Part shown: positions 26,406-35,583 of the stretch, in pieces | How positions within the stretch are numbered: the first letter of the stretch is position 1 | Layout: each line of letters starts with the position of its first letter | Source: an uncultured Hungatella sp. | Lineage (GTDB): Bacteria > Bacillota > Clostridia > Lachnospirales > Lachnospiraceae | DNA length: 64,000 bases | NCBI GenBank assembly: GCA_910585435.1 | Contig: CAJUEJ010000002.1 | Span: 88,165 to 152,164 of the forward strand | Direction: 5' to 3' | The notes under the pieces: model-generated | The model's input: the letters and a program-made list of their open reading frames with translations, nothing else | Told to the model about the DNA's origin: nothing | Database searches by the model: none | Made by a program: the position numbers and the translations under genes

Positions 26406-26550
26406 CCTGAGGAGGGAATCCTATTGTATTCTCCAGGGTACTTGAAGACCATCGGTACTTAGGCGCTGTGTTTTAGCGCCTTACGTACCGCTATGCTCTT
26501 CACGTAGCGCGAGCGTGCCCGGGAGAATACAATAGGATTTCCGCCTCAGG
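26406..26550. repeat. Long hairpin B with 29-bp arms and inner stems
   Basis: The arms at 26406-26434 and 26522-26550 match over 29 bp with two mismatches (AATCCTATTGTATTCTCC is the perfect part). The interior folds again: CGGTAC-TTA-GGCGCT pairs with AGCGCC-TTA-CGTACCG around a GTGTTTT loop, and TGAAGA with TCTTCA. It is larger and more branched than hairpin A and shares its nested-stem plan but not its sequence. Confidence 0.88.
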
Positions 26551-26610
26551 CGGACCTTTCACGATTTCTCAAACAGAGAAAACTAAACAACATTTTATTC
26601 TGTTATCCTT

Positions 26611-27462
26611 TTAACCCTTCAGACCGGACGTACTGATTCCTTCTACCAGGTACTTCTGCAGGCAGATGAACATGATGACTGCGGGCAGAATGGAGATGGT
26701 GGCCATGGCGAACATGGCGCCGTAGTCGGAGGAGGAACCGGGGTCACAGAACAGCTTCAGGGCTAAGCTGACCGGGTATTTGGCGGACTCGTTGATGTAG
26801 AGCAGCGCGGACAGGAAATCATCCCATCTCCACATGAAGGAGAAAATTGTGGATGTGATAAGCGCCGGTGTTGTCAGCGGTAATATGATGCGGAAGAAAA
26901 TGCTGTAGTAGGAGCATCCGTCTATCTTGGCTGCCTCGTCCAGTTCTCTGGGGATACCGTCGATAAAGTTGGTTATCTGGTATACGAAGAAGCCCTGGAT
27001 GGCGAAGAAGTAGGGGATGATAAGTGGTTTGTAGGAACCTACCCAGCCTAACTTCTGGTACCACAGGTACTGAGGAATCATCAGAACCTGTGCGGGAAGC
27101 ATCATGGAGAGAAGCATTGCCACGAAAAGGATCCTTTTACCGAAGAATTTGCATCGGGAGAATCCGAATGCAACCAGGGCAGAGGATATTAAGGTTCCTA
27201 TGGTGGCGATAATGGAGATGAATAAGGAGTTCTTGAAGAAGACACCAAAGGAAATCTTCGCAAAGCCTTTCCATCCGTTGGCATAGTTTTCAAGTACAAA
27301 CTGTGACGGAATCAGCTGATTGGCTGTGGTAAAAATGGTCTGTGTGGGTTTGAAGGAGCTCATAATCATCCACACCAGAGGGTATATCATAACCAGGCCC
27401 AGGCCGCATACCAGTACGTGGTAAACTATCTTTCCGATTGTACGTTTTGTCGTCATCCCCAT
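26611..27462 (-). CDS. Carbohydrate ABC transporter permease (MalG-type)
   Basis: A 283-residue permease with six helices and the EAA loop DEAAKIDGCSYYSIFFRIILPL. The N-terminal MIYPLVWMIMSSFKP is typical of MalG/UgpE-type subunits. AAGGGGGG lies 9 nt before the ATG. It pairs with the permease 3 bp upstream and the binding protein at 28471. With no ATPase in the cluster, a shared MsmX-type ATPase is expected. Location beside GH105 and yesMN suggests import of pectin-derived oligosaccharides (inference). Confidence 0.9.
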   Translation of the reverse strand: MGMTTKRTIGKIVYHVLVCGLGLVMIYPLVWMIMSSFKPTQTIFTTANQLIPSQFVLENYANGWKGFAKISFGVFFKNSLFISIIATIGTLISSALVAFGFSRCKFFGKRILFVAMLLSMMLPAQVLMIPQYLWYQKLGWVGSYKPLIIPYFFAIQGFFVYQITNFIDGIPRELDEAAKIDGCSYYSIFFRIILPLTTPALITSTIFSFMWRWDDFLSALLYINESAKYPVSLALKLFCDPGSSSDYGAMFAMATISILPAVIMFICLQKYLVEGISTSGLKG

Positions 27463-27465
27463 GGT

Positions 27466-28377
27466 TTAGAACCCCCCTTCGTAAACCCAGAATTTCTTGG
27501 TTGCAAATAACAGCAGTGTGATAAGGCCGATGATCACCAGCATGATCCATGCCAGGGCGGCGCCGTAGCCGGTATTGTAGAACTCGAAGGACTGCTGATA
27601 CATGTACACGGTGTAGAACAGTGTGGAGTTAAGAGGTTTGCCCTGGGTGATGATGAAGCACTGGGTAAATGCCAGGAAACCGTTGATCATCTGCATAACC
27701 AGGTTAAAGAAAATGTTTGGTGTCAGCAGAGGAAGGGTTACTCTCCAGAACTGATGCCATTTGTTTGCGCCGTCCACGGTGGCTGCCTCGTAGAGGGAGA
27801 CCGGAATCTGTTTCAGGGCGGACAAAAAGATCAGCATGGAGGAACCAAACTGCCATACAGCCAGAACAATCAGCACCCAGATGGCCGTGTTGGTATTTCC
27901 CAGCCACGCGAAGCTGGTTTCAATGCCAATGGCACTGAGCAATGTATTAATAACACCGTCTGTAGCCCACATTCTCTTCCACAGCACGGCTACTGCTACA
28001 GAACCGCCGATGATGGAAGGGAGATAGTATGCGGCACGATAAAAACCGGTGGCCTTTGTCGTTTTCAAAAGGATCATTGCAACAATCAAAGCGAAGATCA
28101 GACGAAGCGGAACAGAGACAAAAGCGAAGTAGAAGGTAACGCCGATGGTCTGCCAGAACACTTCATCATCTGTAAACATTTTAATGTAATTCTTAGCGCC
28201 GGAAAAAACTGCCGGTGTCAGAATATTGTAGTCACAGAACGAATAGTAGAATGAAATTCCCATAGGAACAATCATAAACATCAGAAAACCGATGATAAAC
28301 GGCGCACAGAATACAACTCCGGCTGTACTCTCCTTGCACATAAACTGCCTAAAGGTCAGGTTTTTCTTCCCCTTCAT
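27466..28377 (-). CDS. Carbohydrate ABC transporter permease (MalF-type)
   Basis: A 303-residue permease with six membrane helices and the EAA loop YEAATVDGANKWHQFWRVTLPL. It is the partner of the MalG-type permease that follows after 3 bp. The gene lies 93 bp after the binding-protein gene, and that gap contains a stable hairpin that may lower permease expression relative to the binding protein. Confidence 0.9.
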   Translation of the reverse strand: MKGKKNLTFRQFMCKESTAGVVFCAPFIIGFLMFMIVPMGISFYYSFCDYNILTPAVFSGAKNYIKMFTDDEVFWQTIGVTFYFAFVSVPLRLIFALIVAMILLKTTKATGFYRAAYYLPSIIGGSVAVAVLWKRMWATDGVINTLLSAIGIETSFAWLGNTNTAIWVLIVLAVWQFGSSMLIFLSALKQIPVSLYEAATVDGANKWHQFWRVTLPLLTPNIFFNLVMQMINGFLAFTQCFIITQGKPLNSTLFYTVYMYQQSFEFYNTGYGAALAWIMLVIIGLITLLLFATKKFWVYEGGF

Positions 28378-28409
28378 ATGTAAACCTCCTTTATAGTTTT
28401 AAACTGAAA

Positions 28410-28440
28410 GGGAGCAGAGAAGCTGTAACCCTCTGCTCCC
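28410..28440 (-). terminator. Intercistronic hairpin between binding protein and permeases
   Basis: GGGAGCAGAG (28410-28419) and CTCTGCTCCC (28431-28440) form a perfect 10-bp stem. Read on the minus strand, TTTCAGTTTAAAA follows. This is likely a partial terminator or mRNA stabiliser giving excess binding protein, as known for other sugar ABC operons. Confidence 0.6.
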
Positions 28441-28470
28441 TTCTTGCCATTCCCGTTATGGATTGTAAGA

Positions 28471-29850
28471 TTACTTGCTGGACATAATCTTGTTTGCTTC
28501 TGTGAAGAACTCTGCTGCTGCTGTCGCTGCATCTAACTGGCCGTAGCAGACTTTCTCAACTGTACGGTTCAGCAGATCATAAACCTCGCTTGCGCCGTCT
28601 GGCTGTGGCGGGTTAATAGGAGAACAGTTAGGAGTCACAACATCATTGATGAATGCGGTAACCTTCTGGTCGATCTCGCTTAACTGAGGAGCAACCTCAG
28701 CTGCAATGTCAGCCGGAGCCGGAACGCCTCTCTCGCCTAACAGAATGTTGTTGGCATCAGAGGAGTTGATCATAAAGTCCAGAACCTTCACTGCCTCTTC
28801 TTCGTTCTTTGTATGTACGCCTACAGAGAAGAACTGGCTGGACTTTAAGTAAGCGGATTTCTTGGGATCCGGAGCCGGCCATGTGGTGATGCCGATCTCC
28901 ATGCCTTCCGGAGCTGCATTCTGCATAGCAGCCAGCTGGTTGGAGTTGTAGAATTCACACCAGGACTGTGTCGCCGGGGTGGAGTTGTATACCATAGGAG
29001 TCTGTTCTACGGAACCGACGGTAATCTCGGCAAATACATCCGGAGGTAACAGCCAGCCTTCCTCAAGGCCTTTTGTATACATCTCAAAGAATGGAGTCCA
29101 GCTGGTCTCGTCGCCGTTCATCTTCTTATCACCGAAAGGAACGATGTCAAAGGATCTCATATAGTACTCGCTCCAGGAGTTTGCAATACCATAAGCGATA
29201 TCAGTCTTAACGCCTGTCTTCTCGAATACTTCTTTACACAGTGCAAAGAACTCATCCATGGTCATGTTATCTTTTACTGTAATTCCGTTCTCATCCAGCA
29301 AAGTCTTGTTGTAAAGAAGAGCCGGGGCATTGATACCTGCTGCGATGGCATATACGCCGCCGTCTACAGTACCGGAAGCAATGGTATTCTCGGAAATCTC
29401 GGAAACATCCAGTGTTCCGTTGTCAATATATGGTTTTAAGTCTACTAACAGATTGCTCTTGGCATACTGGTCAACATACATGTAGTCCATCTGAAGAACG
29501 TCCGGAATCGCCTGGCCTGCTGCCATGGTTGCCAGCTTGTTCCAGTAATCATTCCACTCAGCAAACTGTCCATCGATAGATACACCAGGATTTAACTCAC
29601 AGTATTTGTCCAGGGCTGCCTGGGTTCTCTCATTACGAACCTGGTTGCCCCACCAGTACATAACCAGATTTGCCTCTCCGCCGCCTGCCGGAGCTTCTGC
29701 TGCTGCCGTAGTCTCACCGCCTGCCGCGGCTGCTGTTGTCTCGCCGCCTGCTGCGGCTGTGGTAGATGTGCTGCCAGAACCGCCGCCGCATCCTGCCAGG
29801 GAAGCTACGGTCATAGCACAGGCCATCACTAATGCAATTTTTTTCTTCAT
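28471..29850 (-). CDS. Sugar ABC transporter substrate-binding lipoprotein
   Basis: A 459-residue extracellular solute-binding protein of the family 1 type. The signal peptide ends in the lipobox SLAGC (Cys21). A low-complexity Thr/Ala/Gly/Glu linker follows to about residue 58, then the binding fold (LVMYWWGNQVRNERTQAALDKY). AGGAGG precedes the ATG. It is the first gene of the operon with two permeases and probably delivers rhamnogalacturonan or galacturonan oligosaccharides, given the neighbouring enzymes. Confidence 0.9.
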   Translation of the reverse strand: MKKKIALVMACAMTVASLAGCGGGSGSTSTTAAAGGETTAAAAGGETTAAAEAPAGGGEANLVMYWWGNQVRNERTQAALDKYCELNPGVSIDGQFAEWNDYWNKLATMAAGQAIPDVLQMDYMYVDQYAKSNLLVDLKPYIDNGTLDVSEISENTIASGTVDGGVYAIAAGINAPALLYNKTLLDENGITVKDNMTMDEFFALCKEVFEKTGVKTDIAYGIANSWSEYYMRSFDIVPFGDKKMNGDETSWTPFFEMYTKGLEEGWLLPPDVFAEITVGSVEQTPMVYNSTPATQSWCEFYNSNQLAAMQNAAPEGMEIGITTWPAPDPKKSAYLKSSQFFSVGVHTKNEEEAVKVLDFMINSSDANNILLGERGVPAPADIAAEVAPQLSEIDQKVTAFINDVVTPNCSPINPPQPDGASEVYDLLNRTVEKVCYGQLDAATAAAEFFTEANKIMSSK

Positions 29851-29884
29851 AACTTATTCCTCCTTTTATTAATGAAGTGTTTAG

Positions 29885-29913
29885 ATTATATCCTATCATT
29901 TTCTCTTTGTAAA
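29885..29913 (-). promoter_or_regulatory. Promoter of the sugar ABC operon
   Basis: On the minus strand, TTTACA (29908-29913), a 17-bp spacer and TATAAT (29885-29890) lie about 35 bp before the binding-protein start. This is a near-consensus vegetative promoter. Confidence 0.75.
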
Positions 29914-29924
29914 TTGCTCAAAAC

Positions 29925-29955
29925 CGATTTTTTGGTTCAAAAAAACGATTTTGTT
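29925..29955. promoter_or_regulatory. CGATTTT direct repeats upstream of the ABC promoter
   Basis: CGATTTT occurs at 29925 and 29946, two helical turns (21 bp) apart, just upstream of the -35 box of the ABC operon. The spacing fits an AraC-type activator such as the YesN-like regulator encoded divergently. CGATTTT boxes recur at 37731 and 37744, before the GH4 gene. Confidence 0.35.
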
Positions 29956-30092
29956 GTATATTCTGCATAGTTTTTACAGGGCGTTTTTTGTCATAACAAG
30001 TGGTTTTTATGTAAAAGTGACGAATACGTGGCGGGAAAACAGTCACATTCGCCAAAGGCCCCAAAATTATTAAGCCTTTTTTAAAGAAAGCA

Positions 30093-30121
30093 TTGTTTTA
30101 AAACCATATTTTGTATATAAT
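30093..30121 (+). promoter_or_regulatory. Promoter of the yesM-yesN-GH105 operon
   Basis: TTGTTT at 30093-30098, 17 bp, then TATAAT at 30116-30121, about 45 bp before the kinase start. Together with the ABC promoter it accounts for the 316-bp gene-free stretch 29851-30166. Confidence 0.7.
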
Positions 30122-30166
30122 TCAATATATGAAAAGAATCCAATCTAACAATAAGAGGTCACGCTC

Positions 30167-31972
30167 ATGAGACAGTTTATCCGGAACCTGTCACTGCACA
30201 AGAAGATCCAGTCCATTGTTTTTATCTGTATCTTCTTTATGACGGCCGCTGCTTTAGTCAGCCTCCGCCTGATTACCACCAGCTATGACCGGATTTTATA
30301 CAGAACCACGGCTTCGTCTCTGTCCGCCTCCTCCATGGGAATGCACAACTGCCTGGAAACCCTTAACACCATGGCAGATTTATTTCTGGCAGATTCTGTT
30401 ATTCAGACCGGGCTGGGTACCCTGAAGGATTCGGATCAGGTTCAGGATACCTCCGCCGCTTACAGAGATGTCTACGGGGCTCTGACAGAATATTACTTTA
30501 CCTTCCGCAAAAACCATATAAAGTATATGGGGCTTTATCAGAATAATTTTACCATTCACACATACCTGCCTTTTTCCCGCGGGCTTCTGCCCCGGGAGGT
30601 GGAGGAGTATCTTCTGGAAAAGGCCAGAGAAGGGGGCGGGGCTACGGTCTGGGCCACGGACTATGCAGATGAATACGGGCTTTTCTTAGTAAAATCCATC
30701 CGGCGTACGGAATTTTTGCAGCTGGACGAGCTGGGCATTCTGGTTGTAAATGTGGATCTGGAGGGGCTGATCACAGAGGCGGCCGGTTCCGGCTTTCTCC
30801 AGACAGAGTCCTCCTATGTTCTGTTTGATGACGGGAATCTGATTTACAGCTCTTCTCCCTATATGGAAAAGGAGCCTTTGGAGTATGACAGGGATTTTCG
30901 GGAGCCCTATGGCCTGGCCTCCTATTCCGCCCAGAAGCAAAGCGGCGGCGGGCCACGCCGGATCACAGACGTTTTCTATGTAAAAAGCCGTATTCCCGGG
31001 GTGGGGTGGGATTACATATGCATGATCCCTTATGACAGCATACTGTCATCTCTGCGCACAGGCCAGATGCTATGCTTTGCCCTCCTGCTTGTTTCGGTTG
31101 TTGTCATGCTGGTTCTGTCCTCCGGCCTGATTCATTCCATTACCAGACATTTTGATACCCTTCTGCAAAAGATTCACAACTTCGGGGACGGGAATCAAAA
31201 GCCTCTCCCTGTTGACTACGATTATGAGAACAGAAGCGATGAGCTGGGAATCCTCCATGTACAGTTTGATCACATGGTGGATGAGGTAAACCAGCTGATC
31301 AAAACCAATTACCTGAATGAAATCCTGATTAAAGAGGCGCAGTTTAAGGCTTTAGAAAACCAGATGAACCCTCATTTCCTCTATAATACGCTGGAATCCA
31401 TCAACTGGAGAGCCAAGTTGATGGGCGCCAGGGATATCTCCTCCATGGCTGAATCTTTAGGTGCCCTGCTTCGCTTTACCCTGGATCAGGCCAACAAGGA
31501 GGTCTCTTTAAAAAGAGAGCTGGAATCGGTTCAATACTATATGACCATTCAGAAATACCGGTATGAGGAACGGCTGGACTACCAGATTCTGGTTTCTGAG
31601 GAGCTGATGAACTGTCTGGTGCTTAAGCTGACCCTTCAGCCTCTGGTAGAGAATGCAATCCGCTACGGCCTGGAGGAGAATACAGAATGCTGCCTGGTCC
31701 GGATACTGGCAGAAGCGGACCGTACAAACAGGGTTCTCTATGTCTATATAAAAAATAACGGCTCTTCTTTTGAGGAAAATCTTATAGAGAAGCTGGAAAC
31801 TCATGAGGTAGAACCCCATGGATTCGGCATCGGCCTTCTGAATATCCGCAACCGGATGCAGCTGACCTTTGGTGAAGCATATGGACTGGAACTTTACAAT
31901 GAGGAAGATCTTGCTGTGGTCCGCCTGATTTTTCCTTTGACTGACGAAACGAGAGGAGCAGCCACATGTTGA
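30167..31972 (+). CDS. Sensor histidine kinase, YesM family
   Basis: A 601-residue membrane kinase. There are two membrane helices (about 13-35 and 300-325) around an extracellular sensor domain, then a HAMP linker (about 330-380). The His_kinase segment carries the phospho-acceptor His403 in NQMNPHFLYNTLESI, and the ATPase has LQPLVENAIRYGLEE and GFGIGLLNIRNRM. YesM kinases pair with YesN regulators to sense extracellular sugars. It overlaps the regulator gene by 7 bp. Pectin-derived oligosaccharide sensing is inferred from neighbours. Confidence 0.93.
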   Translation: MRQFIRNLSLHKKIQSIVFICIFFMTAAALVSLRLITTSYDRILYRTTASSLSASSMGMHNCLETLNTMADLFLADSVIQTGLGTLKDSDQVQDTSAAYRDVYGALTEYYFTFRKNHIKYMGLYQNNFTIHTYLPFSRGLLPREVEEYLLEKAREGGGATVWATDYADEYGLFLVKSIRRTEFLQLDELGILVVNVDLEGLITEAAGSGFLQTESSYVLFDDGNLIYSSSPYMEKEPLEYDRDFREPYGLASYSAQKQSGGGPRRITDVFYVKSRIPGVGWDYICMIPYDSILSSLRTGQMLCFALLLVSVVVMLVLSSGLIHSITRHFDTLLQKIHNFGDGNQKPLPVDYDYENRSDELGILHVQFDHMVDEVNQLIKTNYLNEILIKEAQFKALENQMNPHFLYNTLESINWRAKLMGARDISSMAESLGALLRFTLDQANKEVSLKRELESVQYYMTIQKYRYEERLDYQILVSEELMNCLVLKLTLQPLVENAIRYGLEENTECCLVRILAEADRTNRVLYVYIKNNGSSFEENLIEKLETHEVEPHGFGIGLLNIRNRMQLTFGEAYGLELYNEEDLAVVRLIFPLTDETRGAATC

Positions 31973-33480
31973 AATTAATTATCGCCGATGATGAGAGAAT
32001 CATCCGTGAATCTATCTCCACCCTGATTGACTGGAACAGCCTGGGGATTGAACTGATCGGCCTGTGCAGCGACGGGATCGAGGCTTACAACATGATTCTG
32101 GACGAGTGTCCGGACATTGTCCTGACTGACATCCGCATGCCTGGTCTGTCCGGCCTGGATTTGATAGAAAGGATTTCTCAGACAGACTTAAATATCCAGT
32201 TTATACTCCTGTCCGGCTTCGGAGAATTTGAATATGCCAAGCAGGCTATGCGTTACCGTGTCCACCATTATCTTTTAAAGCCCTGCAACGAAGAGCAGAT
32301 TATCGAAAGCATAAAGGATGTGATTCAGGAGCATTACCACCAGAAGGCCTTCCAGGACATGCAGAACCGTCAGAAAACCCTGCTGTCCAATCTTCATTAC
32401 AGCCTTCTGTCCAACATTATCCATGAATGGATCTTCCTTCCTGAGTCTTCCAAGCCTTCCCTGGAAGCGTATGCCGGATTTATGGACTTTTATAACACCA
32501 ACTACGAGCTGTGTTTTTTATATTTTCTGGAAGAAGAGCGTCTGGAGCAGGCTTTACATACCATCTATCTCTACATGAAGAAACAGGCTCCCGGCATCAC
32601 CGTGTACAGTATTTATGTAAAGAACACCCTGCTGCTGTTTTTTGAAAGCCATCAGGTTTCTTATGAAGCCATGGATTCCTTTTTCATCTCTCTGTCCCCG
32701 GACGGGGAAGGTACCAATCTGGTTCCTGAATACCAGAGGACTTCCTTTTCCAGCCTGTCAGCTTTGCTGGAGGTGGCGGTAGGCAAAGTGAAGCGGTACG
32801 GGGTCATATATTTTATGAACGGAATCCGTCCTGTTCCTATCTGCAATTACAAAACAGTTATTACCAGGCTGGATCAGCTTGCGGCCATGCTTTTGAAGGA
32901 TGATCCGGAGAGCTGTCAGGCACATTTATCCGAGCTTAAGCGCAGTCTGGAGGGAATCAGCAGCCCGGACTTTATCCGCCAGGTAGGCTCAAACATTATT
33001 ATCAAACTGACTGTGGATGGCAATTATCCGCCTATCAATACCACTGAATTTTTAATGCAGCTGAACCAGCAGGCAGACCCGGAGGCGCTTCGTGCCATGC
33101 TTTTGGATAACATCGACGCTATGCTGGCACACTCCTCTGAAAATTCCAGAAGCTACAGCTCCCTTATAGAGGATGTGATGCAGTATGTGGAGGAAAACAT
33201 TGCCAATCCCAACCTGACATTGAAATGGATCGCGGAAAACCATCTGTTTATGAATGTAGACTATGTGAGCAAGCGTTTTATCAGGGAGACCAACCAGAAA
33301 TTTTCCAATTATCTGTCCAACATGCGGATTCAAAAGGCCAAACAGCTTTTGTCAGAAGGACACGCCGGGCAGATTCAGTGGGTGGCACAGCAGGTAGGCT
33401 GCGGCAACAATCCCCAGTATTTCAGTCAAATCTTTAAAAAAAGCACAGGTCTGACTCCCAGCGCCTATGCTAAAAAATAA
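31966..33480 (+). CDS. Response regulator with AraC-type DNA-binding domain, YesN family
   Basis: A 504-residue protein. The receiver domain (1-125) has the phospho-acceptor Asp55 in DIVLTDIRMPG and the conserved Lys in YLLKPCNEEQ. A long middle region follows, and the C-terminal 100 residues form a double helix-turn-helix (NPNLTLKWIAENHLFMNVDY, then VGCGNNPQYFSQIFKK). It is translationally coupled to the kinase and followed 15 bp later by the GH105 gene. Likely targets are this operon and the divergent ABC operon. Confidence 0.93.
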   Translation: MLKLIIADDERIIRESISTLIDWNSLGIELIGLCSDGIEAYNMILDECPDIVLTDIRMPGLSGLDLIERISQTDLNIQFILLSGFGEFEYAKQAMRYRVHHYLLKPCNEEQIIESIKDVIQEHYHQKAFQDMQNRQKTLLSNLHYSLLSNIIHEWIFLPESSKPSLEAYAGFMDFYNTNYELCFLYFLEEERLEQALHTIYLYMKKQAPGITVYSIYVKNTLLLFFESHQVSYEAMDSFFISLSPDGEGTNLVPEYQRTSFSSLSALLEVAVGKVKRYGVIYFMNGIRPVPICNYKTVITRLDQLAAMLLKDDPESCQAHLSELKRSLEGISSPDFIRQVGSNIIIKLTVDGNYPPINTTEFLMQLNQQADPEALRAMLLDNIDAMLAHSSENSRSYSSLIEDVMQYVEENIANPNLTLKWIAENHLFMNVDYVSKRFIRETNQKFSNYLSNMRIQKAKQLLSEGHAGQIQWVAQQVGCGNNPQYFSQIFKKSTGLTPSAYAKK

Positions 33481-33495
33481 ATGGAGGAGAATCAT

Positions 33496-34608
33496 ATGAA
33501 CAACGAACAACTACTACCAATTATCCATCGCGTGATGGACAAGCTGATGCATCTGGGCGGAGCTGACTATGACAGCGACAAAGCCACTTCCCTGGACCAG
33601 ACAAACCAGGGAATCATCGCCCGGGACTTCGGTATCGAAGAGTGGGACTGGCCCCAGGGAGTCGGACTGTACGGCCTTTATAAATTGCAGAATTTCTACG
33701 GGGACAACCGCTATATTGATTTTTTCCAATCCTGGATTGAGAATAATTTAAAAAAAGGCCTTCCCAGCCGCAATGTCAATACCACCACGCCCTACCTGGC
33801 TATTGTCAATCTTTTAAATGCCCTTGGCAAGCCGGAATATGAAAAAATGTGCCTGGATCATGCCCAGTGGCTTATGGATGAGCTTCCCAAGACCCAGGAT
33901 CACGGCTTCCAGCATGTCACCACTGCCATCGGCGACCGGAACGGCGTCAAGCTGAACGAAGGGGAGATGTGGGCAGACACTTTGTTTATGACTGTCCTGT
34001 TCCTTAACAAGATGGGCCATCTCTACAACCGCAGGGACTGGATTGAAGAGGCCACCCGCCAGGTGCTGGTTCATATTAAATATCTGTACGACAAACATAC
34101 CGGCCTTTTCTTCCACGGCTGGAGCTTTATAGAAAACAGCAACTTCGGCGGTATCTTCTGGTGCCGGGGCAACTCCTGGTTCACCTACGGGATTCTGGAA
34201 TTTCTGGATGTGGCCAGAGAGTCTTTGGATCCTGGAGTTTACAACTATATTGTTGACACCTTTAGGGCACAGGTCAATGCCCTCAGGAAGCTTCAGGCTC
34301 CCTCCGGGCTGTGGCATACGGTTCTGACGGATCCGGACAGCTATGAGGAGGTTTCCGGATCTGCTGCCATCACCGCCGGTATTTTGGAGGCTATTAAGAT
34401 CGGAATTCTGGACTCCTCCTATGAGGAATGCGCTGCCAGGGCAATCGAAGGCATCTGCGCCAACGTAGATACAGACGGGACTGTACTGAATGTGTCTGCC
34501 GGAACCGGTATGGGATATGATGCAGACCACTACAAGAATATTGTGATCCGCCCTATGGCATACGGACAGTCACTGGCACTCATCGCACTCTGTGAGGCAC
34601 TGAAGTAA
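33496..34608 (+). CDS. GH105/GH88 family unsaturated glycuronyl hydrolase
   Basis: A 370-residue intracellular (alpha/alpha)6-barrel enzyme. Family segments include EMWADTLFMTVLFLNK with the probable catalytic Asp, FHGWSF, and GIFWCRGNSWFTYGILEF. GH105 enzymes remove unsaturated galacturonate from the ends of rhamnogalacturonan oligosaccharides made by lyases. The ATG at 33496 has GGAGG 8 nt upstream; an ATG at 33481 directly after the yesN stop has no separate site. It is the third gene of the yesMN operon. Confidence 0.88.
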   Translation: MNNEQLLPIIHRVMDKLMHLGGADYDSDKATSLDQTNQGIIARDFGIEEWDWPQGVGLYGLYKLQNFYGDNRYIDFFQSWIENNLKKGLPSRNVNTTTPYLAIVNLLNALGKPEYEKMCLDHAQWLMDELPKTQDHGFQHVTTAIGDRNGVKLNEGEMWADTLFMTVLFLNKMGHLYNRRDWIEEATRQVLVHIKYLYDKHTGLFFHGWSFIENSNFGGIFWCRGNSWFTYGILEFLDVARESLDPGVYNYIVDTFRAQVNALRKLQAPSGLWHTVLTDPDSYEEVSGSAAITAGILEAIKIGILDSSYEECAARAIEGICANVDTDGTVLNVSAGTGMGYDADHYKNIVIRPMAYGQSLALIALCEALK

Positions 34609-34650
34609 AACCTGTGGAATCAGGGACTTTCACAGGACGCAATTTCAAAA

Positions 34651-34691
34651 ATAAGCCGCAGCTTTTCTGTCAGAAGAATGCTGCGGCTTAT
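34651..34691. terminator. Bidirectional terminator between GH105 and isomerase genes
   Basis: ATAAGCCGCAGC and GCTGCGGCTTAT form a perfect 12-bp stem with a 17-nt loop. On the minus strand the stem is followed by TTTTTG, on the plus strand by CTTTAT, so it can end both converging transcripts. Confidence 0.85.
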
Positions 34692-34702
34692 CTTTATAGC
34701 TT

Positions 34703-35551
34703 CTATAATTTTTCCAGAATCTTTACCAGAGAATCGTGGGCCAGTGTAAATGCCTCTTCTCCGTTCAGCTTCTTCTTCTGAGAAGCATTCATCTCCAGCG
34801 CGGAAAAACCTGCAAAATCGCTTAGATGAGGCTCCAGGGAAAGGAAGCCCTGGTATCCGCTGGCCTTGAATTTCCTTAAAATCTCTTCCAGATGTCCGTC
34901 TCCTGTTCCCGGCGGTACAACGCTGGCATCCGACCACAGGGCATCCTTGATATGGATGTAAGCCACATATGGCTTCATCATCTCATAGGCTTCCAGGGTA
35001 TCCTGCTTACACTGTACGAAATTGGCAAAGTCAAATACAGCTTTAAAGTGTTCACCGTAAAATGCCTTCTGTATCTCCAGGCAGCGAGGTGCTATGTCGC
35101 CGTAAATGTCTTTTTCATTCTCATGAAGAAGGATAATGTCATTTGCTTTGGCGTAATCCACCATCTTGCCAAGACGCTCCATAACCGGATCCTTATACTG
35201 GCCATAGTCTTCATTCTCCGGCATAAAAAAGCTGAACATGCGGATATAATCGGTTTCCATGGCATGGGCAATGTCCACTGTATGTTTATAAAGCTCCATG
35301 TGAGGTGCAAAATCATCGGTAATCTGAATCTTGCCAATAGGTGAGCCTACGGAAGACAGCCTGATTCCCTCAGCATCCAGCTGTTTTTTGATCTCCTTTA
35401 CTTCATCCATGGAATACTCTACAAGGCCCTTTCCGTTAACCCCCCGCATCTCCACATGGCTCATGCCCAGTTTCTTTAAAACCCGAATCTGCTCCCCTAA
35501 ATTCTCATGGATCTCATCGGCAAATCCGCTTAATGTAATCTCTTTCCACAT
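34703..35551 (-). CDS. Sugar phosphate isomerase/epimerase, TIM barrel
   Basis: A 282-residue protein of the xylose-isomerase-like AP endonuclease 2 superfamily. Metal-ligand regions include LLHENEKDIYG, VFDFANFVQ and YIHIKDALWSD. Such proteins isomerise or epimerise free or phosphorylated sugars or keto acids, for example in uronate or inositol breakdown. GGGGGAG lies before the ATG. It follows the Gfo/Idh oxidoreductase by 32 bp, and the pair may convert a hexuronate or related sugar. Confidence 0.85.
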   Translation of the reverse strand: MWKEITLSGFADEIHENLGEQIRVLKKLGMSHVEMRGVNGKGLVEYSMDEVKEIKKQLDAEGIRLSSVGSPIGKIQITDDFAPHMELYKHTVDIAHAMETDYIRMFSFFMPENEDYGQYKDPVMERLGKMVDYAKANDIILLHENEKDIYGDIAPRCLEIQKAFYGEHFKAVFDFANFVQCKQDTLEAYEMMKPYVAYIHIKDALWSDASVVPPGTGDGHLEEILRKFKASGYQGFLSLEPHLSDFAGFSALEMNASQKKKLNGEEAFTLAHDSLVKILEKL

Positions 35552-35583
35552 ATCGCTCCCCCGCTTTCACATAATATCCCCGA

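Larger units (their letters stand above)
26118..26563. repeat. 446-bp non-coding block bounded by inverted repeats
   Basis: CGTGAAAGGTACGC at 26118-26131 is the inverted complement, with one mismatch, of GCGGACCTTTCACG at 26550-26563. The block begins 1 bp after the DUF1622 stop and ends about 50 bp before the 3' end of the sugar permease. It holds two very long nested hairpins (26130-26247 and 26406-26550) and a small ATTCTT/AAGAAT hairpin at 26334-26352. I see no convincing coding frame. It looks like a small mobile or structured non-coding element, but no target-site duplication is evident. Confidence 0.6.

Noticed and set aside
26117..26610. A decayed insertion sequence
   Set aside because: I see no transposase remnant and no target-site duplication flanking the block or either hairpin; only a MITE-like or RNA element remains possible.
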